A stretch of 64,000 nt of DNA, taken from assembly GCA_947588985.1 (NCBI GenBank), contig CANQBG010000001.1, forward strand, positions 143,973-207,972, written 5' to 3'. Below the pieces are notes generated by a model, which ran no database searches, had not been told where the DNA came from, and saw only the letters and a program-made list of their open reading frames with translations. This stretch comes from an uncultured Clostridia bacterium. Its GTDB lineage: Bacteria; Bacillota; Clostridia; Christensenellales; Borkfalkiaceae. The position numbers were made by a program, and so were the translations under genes. Below are positions 18,335 to 25,919 of the stretch, piece by piece (the first letter of the stretch is position 1; every line of letters begins with the position of its first letter).

Positions 18335-19105
18335 TTACGAAATTTCTTTTTTGAGCGTGCCGAGCGCGTTCTTCTCGAGCCGCGAGACCTGCGCCTGCGA
18401 GATGCCGACTTCGGCCGAGATCTCCGTCTGCGTCTTGCCTTCGAAGTAGCGGAGCATCAGAATTTTCTTCTCCCGTTCGGTGAGGCGATCGATGGCCTCG
18501 CGAAGGGCGACGCGCTCCGTCCAGATCTCGTCGGACTGCGTCTCATCGAAGAGCTGGTCCACAAGCTGGAGCGTATCCCCGGCTTTATTGTAGACGGGGT
18601 CGTAGAGCGAGACGGGATCGGAGATGGCGTCGAGACAGTAGACGACTTCCCGCTCCTGCACCTGAAGCTCGGCGGCGATGCGCTCGATGGTGGCCTCCTC
18701 GTCGCGCTCCTCGAGCCCCTCGCGCACCTTGAGGATGCGATAGGCCGTATCCCGGATGGAGCGGGAGACCCGAAGGCTGTTCCCGTCCCGAAGATACCGC
18801 TTGATCTCGCCCATGATCATAGGGACGGCGTAGGTCGAGAACTTCACCCCAAACTTGAGATCGAAATTTTCGATGGCCTTGATGAGGCCGACGCAGCCCG
18901 CCTGAAACACGTCGTCGGCGTTGGCATTCTTGGCCCAGAACCGCTTGACAAGCGAAAGGACAAGGCGCATATTGCCCACGATGAATTTCTCGCGCGCCGC
19001 CTTGTCCCCATTTTTGAGTTTTTTCATGAGTTCCTCATTTTCCTCGGGCGTAAGTTTGGGGAGCCCCGTGGTATCCACACCGCAGATGACGACCTTACTC
19101 AACAT
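18335..19105 (-). CDS. sigG: Sporulation sigma factor SigG
   Basis: 256 residues. It directs late gene expression in the forespore. The N-terminus VVICGVDTTGLPKL is characteristic of sigma-G. Region 2 (DVFQAGCVGLIKAIENFDLKFGVKFSTYAVPMI) and the region 4 helix-turn-helix (QTEISAEVGISQAQVSRLEK) are intact. A good ribosome site GGAGGT precedes ATG 19105. In many Clostridia sigG directly follows spoIIGA-sigE; here a glycosidase and a small zinc protein lie between. I did not find a convincing sigma-F/G promoter upstream. Confidence 0.96.
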   Translation of the reverse strand: MLSKVVICGVDTTGLPKLTPEENEELMKKLKNGDKAAREKFIVGNMRLVLSLVKRFWAKNANADDVFQAGCVGLIKAIENFDLKFGVKFSTYAVPMIMGEIKRYLRDGNSLRVSRSIRDTAYRILKVREGLEERDEEATIERIAAELQVQEREVVYCLDAISDPVSLYDPVYNKAGDTLQLVDQLFDETQSDEIWTERVALREAIDRLTEREKKILMLRYFEGKTQTEISAEVGISQAQVSRLEKNALGTLKKEIS

Positions 19106-19168
19106 ACTTCACCTCCAAACCGGAAACGGTTATGTACGGAAAAGCAGTATCTGCGGATTTTGAAAGTT

Positions 19169-19369
19169 TTATTCCGAACGCGACCCTGCGACGAACATGG
19201 TGCAGCCCGCCGCGCGGTATTCCGCGATCTTCTCCTCGAGCCGCGCCGTGGTGACGCCGAGTTTTTCCGCCAAGCACCGCATGCAGAGCGGAGCGGAATT
19301 GCCGTTGAACTTCTTATTGAGCCCGATCTCGTTGAAGGAGAGCTCCTTCTCGCAGGCGGAGCACGTCAT
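19169..19369 (-). CDS. Small zinc-ribbon-like protein
   Basis: 66 residues. The start ATG 19369 overlaps the GH27 stop codon (ATGA). Cysteines occur as CSAC near the N-terminus and CMRC near residue 35, the layout of a four-Cys zinc site. The C-terminal half (AEKLGVTTARLEEKIAEYRAAGC) is helical. Similar short proteins occur in other Clostridia without a named function, as far as I recall. Translational coupling to GH27 and its place before sigG are clear; a role in either sugar use or sporulation is only a guess. Confidence 0.7.
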   Translation of the reverse strand: MTCSACEKELSFNEIGLNKKFNGNSAPLCMRCLAEKLGVTTARLEEKIAEYRAAGCTMFVAGSRSE

Positions 19370-20490
19370 TTCCCGATCCGAAGCCGATAGACTTCGCAGC
19401 CGTGCGGCTTGAGCTCGGCTTGCAATACGCCGTTTTGCGCGCGGAAGTGCCTGCCCGTATAGGCCTCGCGGCCCTCCAGAACGCGCCCGGAGATCTCGGG
19501 AACGCCCAAATCGTCCGCCGTCACCCACACATTGGCGGGCTCGTCTCCGAGGTTGAAAAATCCTACGGCGAGGTCGCCGTTGGAGAGCGCCCGGACGATG
19601 ACGGGAAGATCGGAATTCCCCCAACCGTAAAGGATATAGGGTCTGACGCCGCGGGGATCCTGCTGGATCCCGATGAGCGTACGGTTGGTGAGGATGGCCC
19701 GCGTGGTCTCGTCCATCGCGCGGATGTCGCAGCCGATCATGAGCGGCGAGGCGAGCAGACACCATGCGGCGAAGTGGGTGCGATATTCCTCGTCCGTGCA
19801 CCCCTTGAGGCCGACATGCCCCTTGCCGTGCATGCCGACGACGAGCATATCCATATCGTTGAAACACCCCACGCCGCCATACGGCAGGATGTCGTATTGC
19901 CGTTTGATGATGTCGCGGATGGAGCCCCACGTGTCCGCGATGTCGCCCGTGGAACGCCACATATGGGCCCCCGTCGTGCCGATCCATTCGTGCGTGTTGT
20001 CGGCTCCCCAGCTACATCCCGAGAAGAGGATGTCCCGCCCGCAGTTGGCAAGGGCGAGCCCCATGCGGCGGTAGAGATTTTTTCCGTCCGCGGAGAGCGG
20101 CTTGAAGCAGTAGTCATATTTCAAATAGTCCACGCCCCAGCTTGCGAACGTCTCGGCGTCGAGATACTCGCGGTTGTAGCTCGAGGGGTACGCCGCGCAG
20201 GTCATGAGACCCGCGCACGAATACATCCCAAACTTTAAGCCCATGGCGTGGAGCTTCTCCGCGACGTACTTCATCCCGTGCGGGAATTTGACGGGATCGG
20301 GTACGAGCCTTCCGTCCGCGCCGCGCTCTCTGAGCGCCCAGCAGTCGTCTGCGACGACGTATTCATACCCCGCGTCGCGAAGCCCCGTATCGATGAGGGC
20401 CTGCGCGGAGGAGAGGATAAGTTTTTCGTTGATGGATTCCGCAAAGGTATTCCAAGTATTCCAGCCCATGGGCGGAACGTATTTTATCAT
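19366..20490 (-). CDS. GH27 family glycosidase (alpha-galactosidase-like)
   Basis: 374 residues. GH27 motifs are present in order: MGWNTWN at the N-terminus, VVADDCW, the nucleophile segment WGVDYLKYDYC and the acid/base region NDMDMLVVG. The C-terminal 80 residues form the small beta domain. There is no signal peptide, so it should act in the cytoplasm on imported galactosides; beta-L-arabinopyranosidase activity is also possible in this family. It has a consensus promoter (20523-20551) and an AAAGGAG ribosome site of its own, although it lies inside the sigE-sigG cluster. Confidence 0.9.
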   Translation of the reverse strand: MIKYVPPMGWNTWNTFAESINEKLILSSAQALIDTGLRDAGYEYVVADDCWALRERGADGRLVPDPVKFPHGMKYVAEKLHAMGLKFGMYSCAGLMTCAAYPSSYNREYLDAETFASWGVDYLKYDYCFKPLSADGKNLYRRMGLALANCGRDILFSGCSWGADNTHEWIGTTGAHMWRSTGDIADTWGSIRDIIKRQYDILPYGGVGCFNDMDMLVVGMHGKGHVGLKGCTDEEYRTHFAAWCLLASPLMIGCDIRAMDETTRAILTNRTLIGIQQDPRGVRPYILYGWGNSDLPVIVRALSNGDLAVGFFNLGDEPANVWVTADDLGVPEISGRVLEGREAYTGRHFRAQNGVLQAELKPHGCEVYRLRIGK

Positions 20491-20522
20491 ATGCTGCTCC
20501 TTTTTTCGGTTGGGATATTTTG

Positions 20523-20551
20523 ATTATAGCGCAACTTCCGCCCGATGTCAA
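20523..20551 (-). promoter_or_regulatory. SigA-type promoter of the GH27 gene
   Basis: On the minus strand, -35 TTGACA (20546-20551) and -10 TATAAT (20523-20528) are both perfect consensus with a 17-bp spacer. The start is near 20516, 26 nt before the GH27 ATG. It lies in the gap after sigE. Confidence 0.85.
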
Positions 20552-20579
20552 TGTGCGGAGCGAAATTTCCTTTCACAAT

Positions 20580-21287
20580 TTACACGAGCTTAGAGATCTC
20601 CTTTTTGAGGCGCTCGATGATCTTCTTTTCGAGGCGGGAGATGTAACTTTGGGAGATGCCGAGCTGATCGGCCACGTCCTTCTGCGTCATCTCCTCTCCG
20701 CCTCCGAGGCCGAAGCGGAGATACATGATGCGCTGTTCCCGCTCGGGAAGTTTGGCGAGCGCGTCCCGCAAGAGCTCCTTTTCGACGTTGGATTCCACGC
20801 CGCCGTAGACCGACTCGCAGTCCGTCCCCAAGATGTCCGAAAGGAGCAGTTCGTTACCCTCGAAGTCGGTGTTTAAGGGCTCGTCGAAGGAAACCTCACT
20901 CTTGAGCCGCACGGTGCGCCGCAAATACATCAAAATCTCATTTTCGATACAGCGGGAGGCGTACGTTGCGAGCTTGATGTTTTTCTCGGTGCGGAAGGAG
21001 TTGATGGCCTTGATGAGGCCGATCGTGCCGATGGAGATGAGGTCGTCCGGATCGACGCCCGTATTCTCGAATTTGCGGGAAATATAGACGACGAGGCGGA
21101 GATTGTGCTCGATGAGCTTGGCCTTGACGCTCTCGGCCCCGTCCCCTTCGAGTTTTCCGAGCAGTTCGGCCTCCTCTTCGGGAGAAAGCGGAAGCGGAAG
21201 CGCCTCGTTTCCGCAGAGATAGTGAACGACGTTCTCGCTCCCCTTGATCTTTTGTAGCCACTGCTTGAGTTGTGCAAAGAGCTTCAT
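20580..21287 (-). CDS. sigE: Sporulation sigma factor SigE
   Basis: 235 residues, synthesised as an inactive precursor with an N-terminal pro-segment (about the first 25 residues, hydrophobic and basic) that SpoIIGA removes. Region 2 ([42 protein letters not shown]) and region 4 ([22 protein letters not shown]) are complete. It controls early mother-cell genes. It lies 6 bp after spoIIGA, the usual operon. Confidence 0.96.
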   Translation of the reverse strand: MKLFAQLKQWLQKIKGSENVVHYLCGNEALPLPLSPEEEAELLGKLEGDGAESVKAKLIEHNLRLVVYISRKFENTGVDPDDLISIGTIGLIKAINSFRTEKNIKLATYASRCIENEILMYLRRTVRLKSEVSFDEPLNTDFEGNELLLSDILGTDCESVYGGVESNVEKELLRDALAKLPEREQRIMYLRFGLGGGEEMTQKDVADQLGISQSYISRLEKKIIERLKKEISKLV

Positions 21288-21293
21288 AACTTC

Positions 21294-22091
21294 TTACGCC
21301 TCCATGAGCGCGGTATTGAGGATGAGCTGGACGCGCGGACCGACGTCTCCCACGGTGAGATAGACGTGCTCGCGCGAAACGGTGCGTTTCCCGACGGAGA
21401 TCTGCAAGCTGTCGCAGCAAAAGACGGGCGCGGCGCGGCTGCCGTTGACCGTCTGCACCTCGAGCCTTCCCTCCTCGCGGAGCGATCTCCCGTAGAGCGC
21501 AAACGCGGCGGCGGGCGAGATCACGCAGACGGGCCGTCCCTTGAAGAAGAGATTGTTGCCGCTGTCGGCATACCCCCGCCATGCGACCTCGTGCATCCCC
21601 GCCTTGAGTTTGCACGGGAGGATGTCCTTCTCCGTCTTACGGTAGCGATACAGGGCGCGTGCGGAAAAGTACGCCGCGATCGCAAAGGCCGCGCCCCCTC
21701 CGAGGATGAGCCCCACGGGAGCCTGCTCGACGAGGTAGCCGTTCCCCTCCTCGTATCGCACCCCGAAGAAGGAATAGGCGGCCGTGAGCATGCCGCCGAG
21801 AGCAAAGGTCAGAGCGAAAAAGACGCCCGCAGCAAAGAGATAGGGCCGCACCTCCTTCCCCGGGACGGCAATTAGCACGAGGAGCGCCCCGCCCGCGATC
21901 TTCAGAAGATAGGCCGCCCACACGGGAAACGGGATCAGCGGAAACACCACGGCCTCCACCGCCCCCACCGCGGCTGCAAGCGTGAGACGAAACGGCCGCA
22001 CGCGCACATGGACGAGCGTAAGCGCGAGAAACAGCAGCACTCCGTCCAAAAGAAAGTTTTCCAAAAACGCGGCTTCGAGATAGACTGTCAT
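21294..22091 (-). CDS. spoIIGA: Sigma-E processing peptidase SpoIIGA
   Basis: 265 residues. The N-terminal half has about five membrane helices; the C-terminal half is the aspartic-protease-like domain with the catalytic motif YADSGNN near residue 170. It cleaves pro-sigma-E in the mother cell when signalled from the forespore. Upstream, a -10 TATAAT (22112-22117) lacks a good -35 at 17 bp, as expected for a Spo0A-activated promoter. The start codon sits in a hairpin (22083-22111). Confidence 0.93.
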   Translation of the reverse strand: MTVYLEAAFLENFLLDGVLLFLALTLVHVRVRPFRLTLAAAVGAVEAVVFPLIPFPVWAAYLLKIAGGALLVLIAVPGKEVRPYLFAAGVFFALTFALGGMLTAAYSFFGVRYEEGNGYLVEQAPVGLILGGGAAFAIAAYFSARALYRYRKTEKDILPCKLKAGMHEVAWRGYADSGNNLFFKGRPVCVISPAAAFALYGRSLREEGRLEVQTVNGSRAAPVFCCDSLQISVGKRTVSREHVYLTVGDVGPRVQLILNTALMEA

Positions 22092-22111
22092 CGGCGGACT
22101 CCGTGACAGTC
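22083..22111 (-). promoter_or_regulatory. Hairpin enclosing the spoIIGA ribosome site and start codon
   Basis: Perfect 8-bp arms GACTGTCA / TGACAGTC flank a 13-nt loop that holds the GGAG ribosome site; the 3' arm contains the TG of the ATG. The -10 box of the predicted promoter is directly adjacent (22112-22117), so the 5' arm would be at the very start of the transcript. Confidence 0.6.
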
Positions 22112-22133
22112 ATTATAAATTCTTTCCGGGCAC

Positions 22134-22163
22134 GAAAAAAGGCATATCCCGTCGGAATATGCC
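22134..22163 (-). terminator. Terminator of the XRE repressor gene
   Basis: On the minus strand GGCATAT...ATATGCC (22141-22147 with 22157-22163) is followed by TTTTTT. It separates the repressor gene from spoIIGA. Confidence 0.8.
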
Positions 22164-22186
22164 GATTCTTGGAAGTGTTTCCTGCC

Positions 22187-22393
22187 TCAGTCCTCAAGAC
22201 CGGCAAGATAATCGATCGTCACCCCAAAATATCTGGAGATCGCCACGAGTTTGGAGAGCGTCGGTTCGCACCGCCCCAATTCCCAAAGACTGATGACGGA
22301 TTTGCCCACGTCGAGCTCCCGCGCGAGCTGGATCTGCCCGATATTCTTTTCTTGTCGGAGCGAGCGAAGCCGTTCCCCGAAACCCGTATCCAT
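22187..22393 (-). CDS. XRE family transcriptional repressor
   Basis: 68 residues, one helix-turn-helix domain: FGERLRSLRQEKNIGQIQLARELDV, then SVISLWELGRCEPTLSKLVAI. Start MDTGFGER at 22393 is chosen because it begins just before the domain; the open frame runs further up through the operator region. It faces away from the zinc-ribbon gene at 22485, with two palindromes in between, the standard layout of a small autorepressor controlling its neighbour and itself. Confidence 0.88.
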   Translation of the reverse strand: MDTGFGERLRSLRQEKNIGQIQLARELDVGKSVISLWELGRCEPTLSKLVAISRYFGVTIDYLAGLED

Positions 22394-22400
22394 AAAAATA

Positions 22401-22422
22401 TTTTCCCATAATATTGGGAAAA
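22401..22422. promoter_or_regulatory. Operator 1 (TTTTCCCA / TGGGAAAA)
   Basis: A perfect 8-bp inverted repeat with a 6-bp spacer lies just upstream of the XRE start codon. It shares the TTCCCA half-site with operator 2 and is the likely autoregulation site. Confidence 0.75.
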
Positions 22423-22426
22423 ATAC

Positions 22427-22455
22427 TTGACTTCCCATTATCATGGGAATATAAT
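22427..22455 (+). promoter_or_regulatory. Promoter of the zinc-ribbon gene with operator 2 in its spacer
   Basis: -35 TTGACT (22427-22432) and -10 TATAAT (22450-22455) with a 17-bp spacer. The spacer is almost wholly the palindrome TTCCCAT / ATGGGAA (22432-22449). Binding there would block RNA polymerase. The operator centres are 29 bp apart. Confidence 0.85.
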
Positions 22456-22484
22456 AAAAGTACTTACACCGAAGGAGGATCTGT

Positions 22485-22805
22485 ATGTTTTGTAAAAATT
22501 GCGGACAAGAGATCGACGACAAGGCTGTCGTCTGCCCTCATTGCGGCGTTTCGACGCAACCCGAGGCGCCCGCGGCAGTCAAGACGAACACGCTCGCCAT
22601 TGTCGGGTTTGTGCTCTCGTTTTTCGTGGCCATCGCGGGGCTCGTATGCTCCATTCTCGCGCGGAAGCAGTGCCGCGAACGGGGCGAAGGCGGCGCGGGA
22701 CTTGCGCTCGCGGGGATCATCATCAGCATTGCGGAAATGGCAATCGCCCTGCTCTACTTCATCATCATCGTCATCGTTATGATCGGCGCGGCCGCCGCGA
22801 TGTAG
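22485..22805 (+). CDS. Zinc-ribbon DUF4190-like membrane protein
   Basis: 106 residues. An N-terminal zinc ribbon (CKNCGQEIDDKAVVCPHCG) is followed by a short linker and two membrane helices (about 37-60 and 75-103) with a DUF4190-type pattern (IVGFVLSFF, GLALAGIIIS). The ribosome site GAAGGAGG is strong. The gene has a near-consensus promoter controlled by the divergent XRE repressor. The function is unknown; the family is often linked to envelope stress or secretion. Confidence 0.85.
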   Translation: MFCKNCGQEIDDKAVVCPHCGVSTQPEAPAAVKTNTLAIVGFVLSFFVAIAGLVCSILARKQCRERGEGGAGLALAGIIISIAEMAIALLYFIIIVIVMIGAAAAM

Positions 22806-22831
22806 GCACAAGAAAAGGAAAACAAGAAGGA

Positions 22832-22869
22832 AAAAGGGAAAGGAGTCAACGCTTCTTTCCCTTTTGTTT
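22832..22869 (+). terminator. Terminator of the zinc-ribbon gene
   Basis: An 11-bp stem AAAAGGGAAAG / CTTTCCCTTTT (22832-22842 with 22855-22865) is followed by GTTTT. It overlaps the end of the convergent rarA gene. Confidence 0.8.
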
Positions 22870-24153
22870 TCTGATCTCGCGGACCGTCTGCTCATACCCC
22901 TTCTCGGAGGGCGTGTAGTACACCCTGTCCTTCAAGGAATCGGGGAGATACTGCTGCTCCACATACCCGCCGTAGTTGTGCGGATAGCGGTATTTCTTGC
23001 TCTCCGCCTTCATCTCCCGGCTCCCGAACGAGGCGGCGCGGAGATAGGGCGGGATGTCGTCGTCGCGGTTGTTCTTTGCGTCGTCGCGCGCGGCCTCCAT
23101 CGCCAAGACGACGGTGTTGGATTTTTCCGCCTCGCAGACGTAGATGATGGCCTCGGTGAGCGGCAGAAGCCCCTCGGGATAGCCCATATTCTGAAAGGCC
23201 GTGAGGGCGGAGACCGCCATGACGAGCGCCTGCGGGTTTGCCATGCCCACGTCCTCCGCGGCGTGTGCGATGAGGCGGCGGATGACGAGGAGTGGGTCGC
23301 ATCCCCCCTCGATGAGGCGCATCGCGTAATAGAGGGCGGCGTTGGCGTCGCTCCCGCGGAGGGACTTGCAGAAGGCCGAGAGGATGTCGTAATAGAGGTC
23401 CTGATTATAGGAGAGCGCCTTGCGCTGGATGGACTGCTCGGCGTCGGAAAGGGTGACGTGAATGGTCCCCGCCTCGTCGGGAGACGTTGTGAGGACGGCG
23501 AGCTCGAGCGCGTTGTAGGCCGTGCGCAGGTCCCCTCCCGCCATCACGGCGAGATGTGTTAAGGCGTCGTCGTCCACGCGGGTATCGTACATCCCGAGCC
23601 CGTGGCGCCTATCGGAGAGCGCCCGTTCGAGCGCGCCGCGGATATCCTCCGTCGAGAGCGGTTCGAAGTGAAAGATGCGGCAGCGGGAGACGATGGCGGG
23701 CGTCATCGAGGAATAGGGATTCTCCGTCGTCGAGCCGATGAAGAGGATGGTTCCCTGCTCAATGGCGGGAAGGAGGGAATCGGACTGCGTCTTGTTGAAC
23801 CGATGGCACTCGTCGAGCATGAGATACGTCTTTTTCCCAAACATCTTGAGGTTGTTCCGCGCCTGTTCGACGGCTTTTTTGACGTCGGCAACGCCCGCCG
23901 AGACGGCGTTGAGCTTGATGAACTCCCCGTTGGTCTGCGCGGCGATGATGTTGGCGAGCGTCGTCTTTCCGGTCCCCGGCGGGCCCCAGAAGATACAGCT
24001 TCCGAGCCGATCGAGCGAGATGGCGCGGCGGAGCAACGAGCCCTCTGCGATGAGGTGCCGTTGTCCGACAAAATCTTTGAGCGTGGAGGCGCGCATCCGC
24101 TCGGCAAGCGGCTTGGCGCGTTCCTCGTTGTCGTTGAAATCAAAGAGATCCAT
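22846..24153 (-). CDS. rarA: Replication-associated recombination protein RarA/MgsA
   Basis: 435 residues. AAA+ ATPase of the clamp-loader-like group that acts at stalled forks. The start MDLFDFNDNEERAKPLAERMR at 24153 is the conserved one. Motifs: FVGQRHLI, Walker A WGPPGTGKTTLANIIA, Walker B YLMLDECHRFNK (DECH in place of the usual DEIH), sensor 1 FIGSTTENPY. The C-terminal tetramerisation domain (RGSDANAALYYAMRLIEGG) is complete. It lies 1 bp after ylbK and converges with the zinc-ribbon gene. Confidence 0.95.
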   Translation of the reverse strand: MDLFDFNDNEERAKPLAERMRASTLKDFVGQRHLIAEGSLLRRAISLDRLGSCIFWGPPGTGKTTLANIIAAQTNGEFIKLNAVSAGVADVKKAVEQARNNLKMFGKKTYLMLDECHRFNKTQSDSLLPAIEQGTILFIGSTTENPYSSMTPAIVSRCRIFHFEPLSTEDIRGALERALSDRRHGLGMYDTRVDDDALTHLAVMAGGDLRTAYNALELAVLTTSPDEAGTIHVTLSDAEQSIQRKALSYNQDLYYDILSAFCKSLRGSDANAALYYAMRLIEGGCDPLLVIRRLIAHAAEDVGMANPQALVMAVSALTAFQNMGYPEGLLPLTEAIIYVCEAEKSNTVVLAMEAARDDAKNNRDDDIPPYLRAASFGSREMKAESKKYRYPHNYGGYVEQQYLPDSLKDRVYYTPSEKGYEQTVREIRKQKGKKR

Positions 24154-24154
24154 T

Positions 24155-24946
24155 TCAGTTTCTGAGGAGCCGTTCGATGTCCTCCACGTGCTCCTTCCCG
24201 AGCTCGTAGCCCTTTTCATAGGCAAATCGGAGGTCTTTTACGGCGTATTGGTCCATCGGGCCGAGACTGGGCTCGAGCCAGAGATCGACGTACTTCCGCA
24301 TGATGCGCTTGCGCTGCGTCGTGCAGGTATCCATCACGTCGATGCAGCGAAGGAGGGTATCGACGAGGTTTCCCTTCACTTCCTTTTCCACCATGAGATT
24401 GCCGAGAACGTCTACGGCGACGATGACCTCCGCCCCCATGTGGTGAAGCTCACGGGTAGGAACGCGCTCCAAGATCCCGCCGTCTACGAGCATCTTGTGG
24501 TCTCCGATCTCTGCCGGCGAAAATACGCCGGGGATGGAGCTCGACGCGATGACGGCATCCGCCACGTTCCCTTGGTCGAGCACGACGACGCGCCCCTTGA
24601 TGAGGTCTGTCGCGACGCACGCAAAGGGAATTTTCAGTTCATCGAAATTCTTCTCGCCCATAAGGTCTACGATGCGCTTTCTCGCCTTCGTCATCTTCAT
24701 GAGCCCGTTTTTATGAAAGGGAGCCGCGTTGACGGCGGCGATATCGGTCAATTTGAGATCGACGACGGCCTCCCTCATCGCCTGCGGGCTGACGCCCGCG
24801 CAATAGCAAGCGCCCACGATGGAACCCATCGAACAGCCCGTCACATAGTCGGGCCTGATCCCGGCCTCTTCGAGGGCCTGCAAAAAGCCGACATGCGCTA
24901 CGCCGCGCGATCCGCCCGAACCGAGCGCTAACCCGAATTTTTTCAT
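24155..24946 (-). CDS. ylbK: Patatin-like phospholipase (YlbK type)
   Basis: 263 residues from ATG 24946 (MKKFGLALGSGGSRG). The oxyanion loop GSGGSRG, the nucleophile motif GCSMGS and the dyad aspartate DGGILERVP are intact. It probably hydrolyses lipid acyl esters at the membrane; the natural substrate is unknown. It is divergent from ylbJ with 31 bp between. In B. subtilis ylbJ-ylbK are also neighbours, and rsmD-coaD (ylbH-ylbI) lie close by here as well. A related paralogue is at 42445-43317. Confidence 0.9.
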   Translation of the reverse strand: MKKFGLALGSGGSRGVAHVGFLQALEEAGIRPDYVTGCSMGSIVGACYCAGVSPQAMREAVVDLKLTDIAAVNAAPFHKNGLMKMTKARKRIVDLMGEKNFDELKIPFACVATDLIKGRVVVLDQGNVADAVIASSSIPGVFSPAEIGDHKMLVDGGILERVPTRELHHMGAEVIVAVDVLGNLMVEKEVKGNLVDTLLRCIDVMDTCTTQRKRIMRKYVDLWLEPSLGPMDQYAVKDLRFAYEKGYELGKEHVEDIERLLRN

Positions 24947-24977
24947 AAATCCATTCCTCCACACATAATGATGTCTT

Positions 24978-25919
24978 GTGATGTCATCTCGATCTTGGAA
25001 GCGCACGGCCTCCGGGCTCACCGCCCTCGCCGTACTTTTGGCGCTTCTGCTCTTTCTCGCCCTGCCGGCACACTATGCGGAGAGCGTGAAAACGGGCGTC
25101 ATGCTGTGGGCGGTCAACGTGCTTCCCGCCACCCTGCCGCTCCTCGTGCTCACCGCGCTCCTCACCCATACCGCCCTCTTCCCGCGCATTGCGGGGCGCA
25201 TTTCGCCCATGGCGGGAAAGCTCTTCGCGATCTCGGGGGCGGGCGTCTGTGCGGGGCTCCTCTCGCTGGTCTCGGGATACCCCGTCGGCGCACGGACGGT
25301 CTCCGACTTCAAGGCGGCGGGACACATCGGGGAGGACGAACTTCTGCGCGTCTCCGCGCTCGCCTCCACGTCGGGGCCCGCCTTCCTCGTAGGCGCCGTG
25401 GGAGCGGGGATCTTCTCTTCCGTAACGGCCGGTTGGGTCCTCTATCTTGCGCACGTTCTCGGCGTGCTTACGATCTGTTTTTTCATGCGCTTTCGGGCCA
25501 AGAGCGCCCCTGCGGCTTCGCCGCCGCAGACGCTTCCCCCGCGCGCGCTTCCGGAAATTTTGCAGAGCAGCGTGCTGTCCGTCCTCTGCGTGGGCGGGAC
25601 CGTCGCCGTGTTCTACGCCTTCGGCGCGATGGTCTCCGATCTCGGCGGACTAATTTCTCTCCCCGCGCCTCTCATCGTCTTTTTGCGCGGACTCCTCGAA
25701 ATGACGTCGGGCTGTTCCGCCTTTTTGGGGGACCCGACGCCCCTCGCCCTCGCGCAGTGTGCGTTTTTCGTCACGTTCGGGGGCGTCTCCGTCCTCGTCC
25801 AGCAGCTTGCCTTCCTCGGTCCCGCGGGCGTTCCTGCGGGGAAATTCGTGGGGATCAAGCTGCTCCAAGGGATCGCCGCGGCGGGATTTGCCCTCCTTCT
25901 CGCCTTGGGAATGCTTTAA
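24978..25919 (+). CDS. ylbJ: Sporulation integral membrane protein YlbJ
   Basis: 313 residues with about eight membrane helices and the nucleoside-recognition/Gate-type motif LVSGYPVGARTVSDF and STSGPAFLVGAVGAGIF seen in YlbJ. It is needed for spore cortex formation in Bacillus. The start is uncertain: GTG 24978 or ATG 24981; no clear ribosome site is visible. It is the only plus-strand gene in this stretch and converges with pheA (4-bp overlap of the 3' ends). Confidence 0.9.
   Translation: MMSSRSWKRTASGLTALAVLLALLLFLALPAHYAESVKTGVMLWAVNVLPATLPLLVLTALLTHTALFPRIAGRISPMAGKLFAISGAGVCAGLLSLVSGYPVGARTVSDFKAAGHIGEDELLRVSALASTSGPAFLVGAVGAGIFSSVTAGWVLYLAHVLGVLTICFFMRFRAKSAPAASPPQTLPPRALPEILQSSVLSVLCVGGTVAVFYAFGAMVSDLGGLISLPAPLIVFLRGLLEMTSGCSAFLGDPTPLALAQCAFFVTFGGVSVLVQQLAFLGPAGVPAGKFVGIKLLQGIAAAGFALLLALGML

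Noticed and set aside
19106..19168. Sigma-F/G type promoter before sigG
   Set aside because: I looked for -35/-10 patterns of forespore sigma factors but no combination with proper spacing was convincing.
22394..22522. N-terminal extension of the XRE repressor
   Set aside because: It would place coding sequence over both operators and the divergent promoter; the domain begins right at MDTGFGER.
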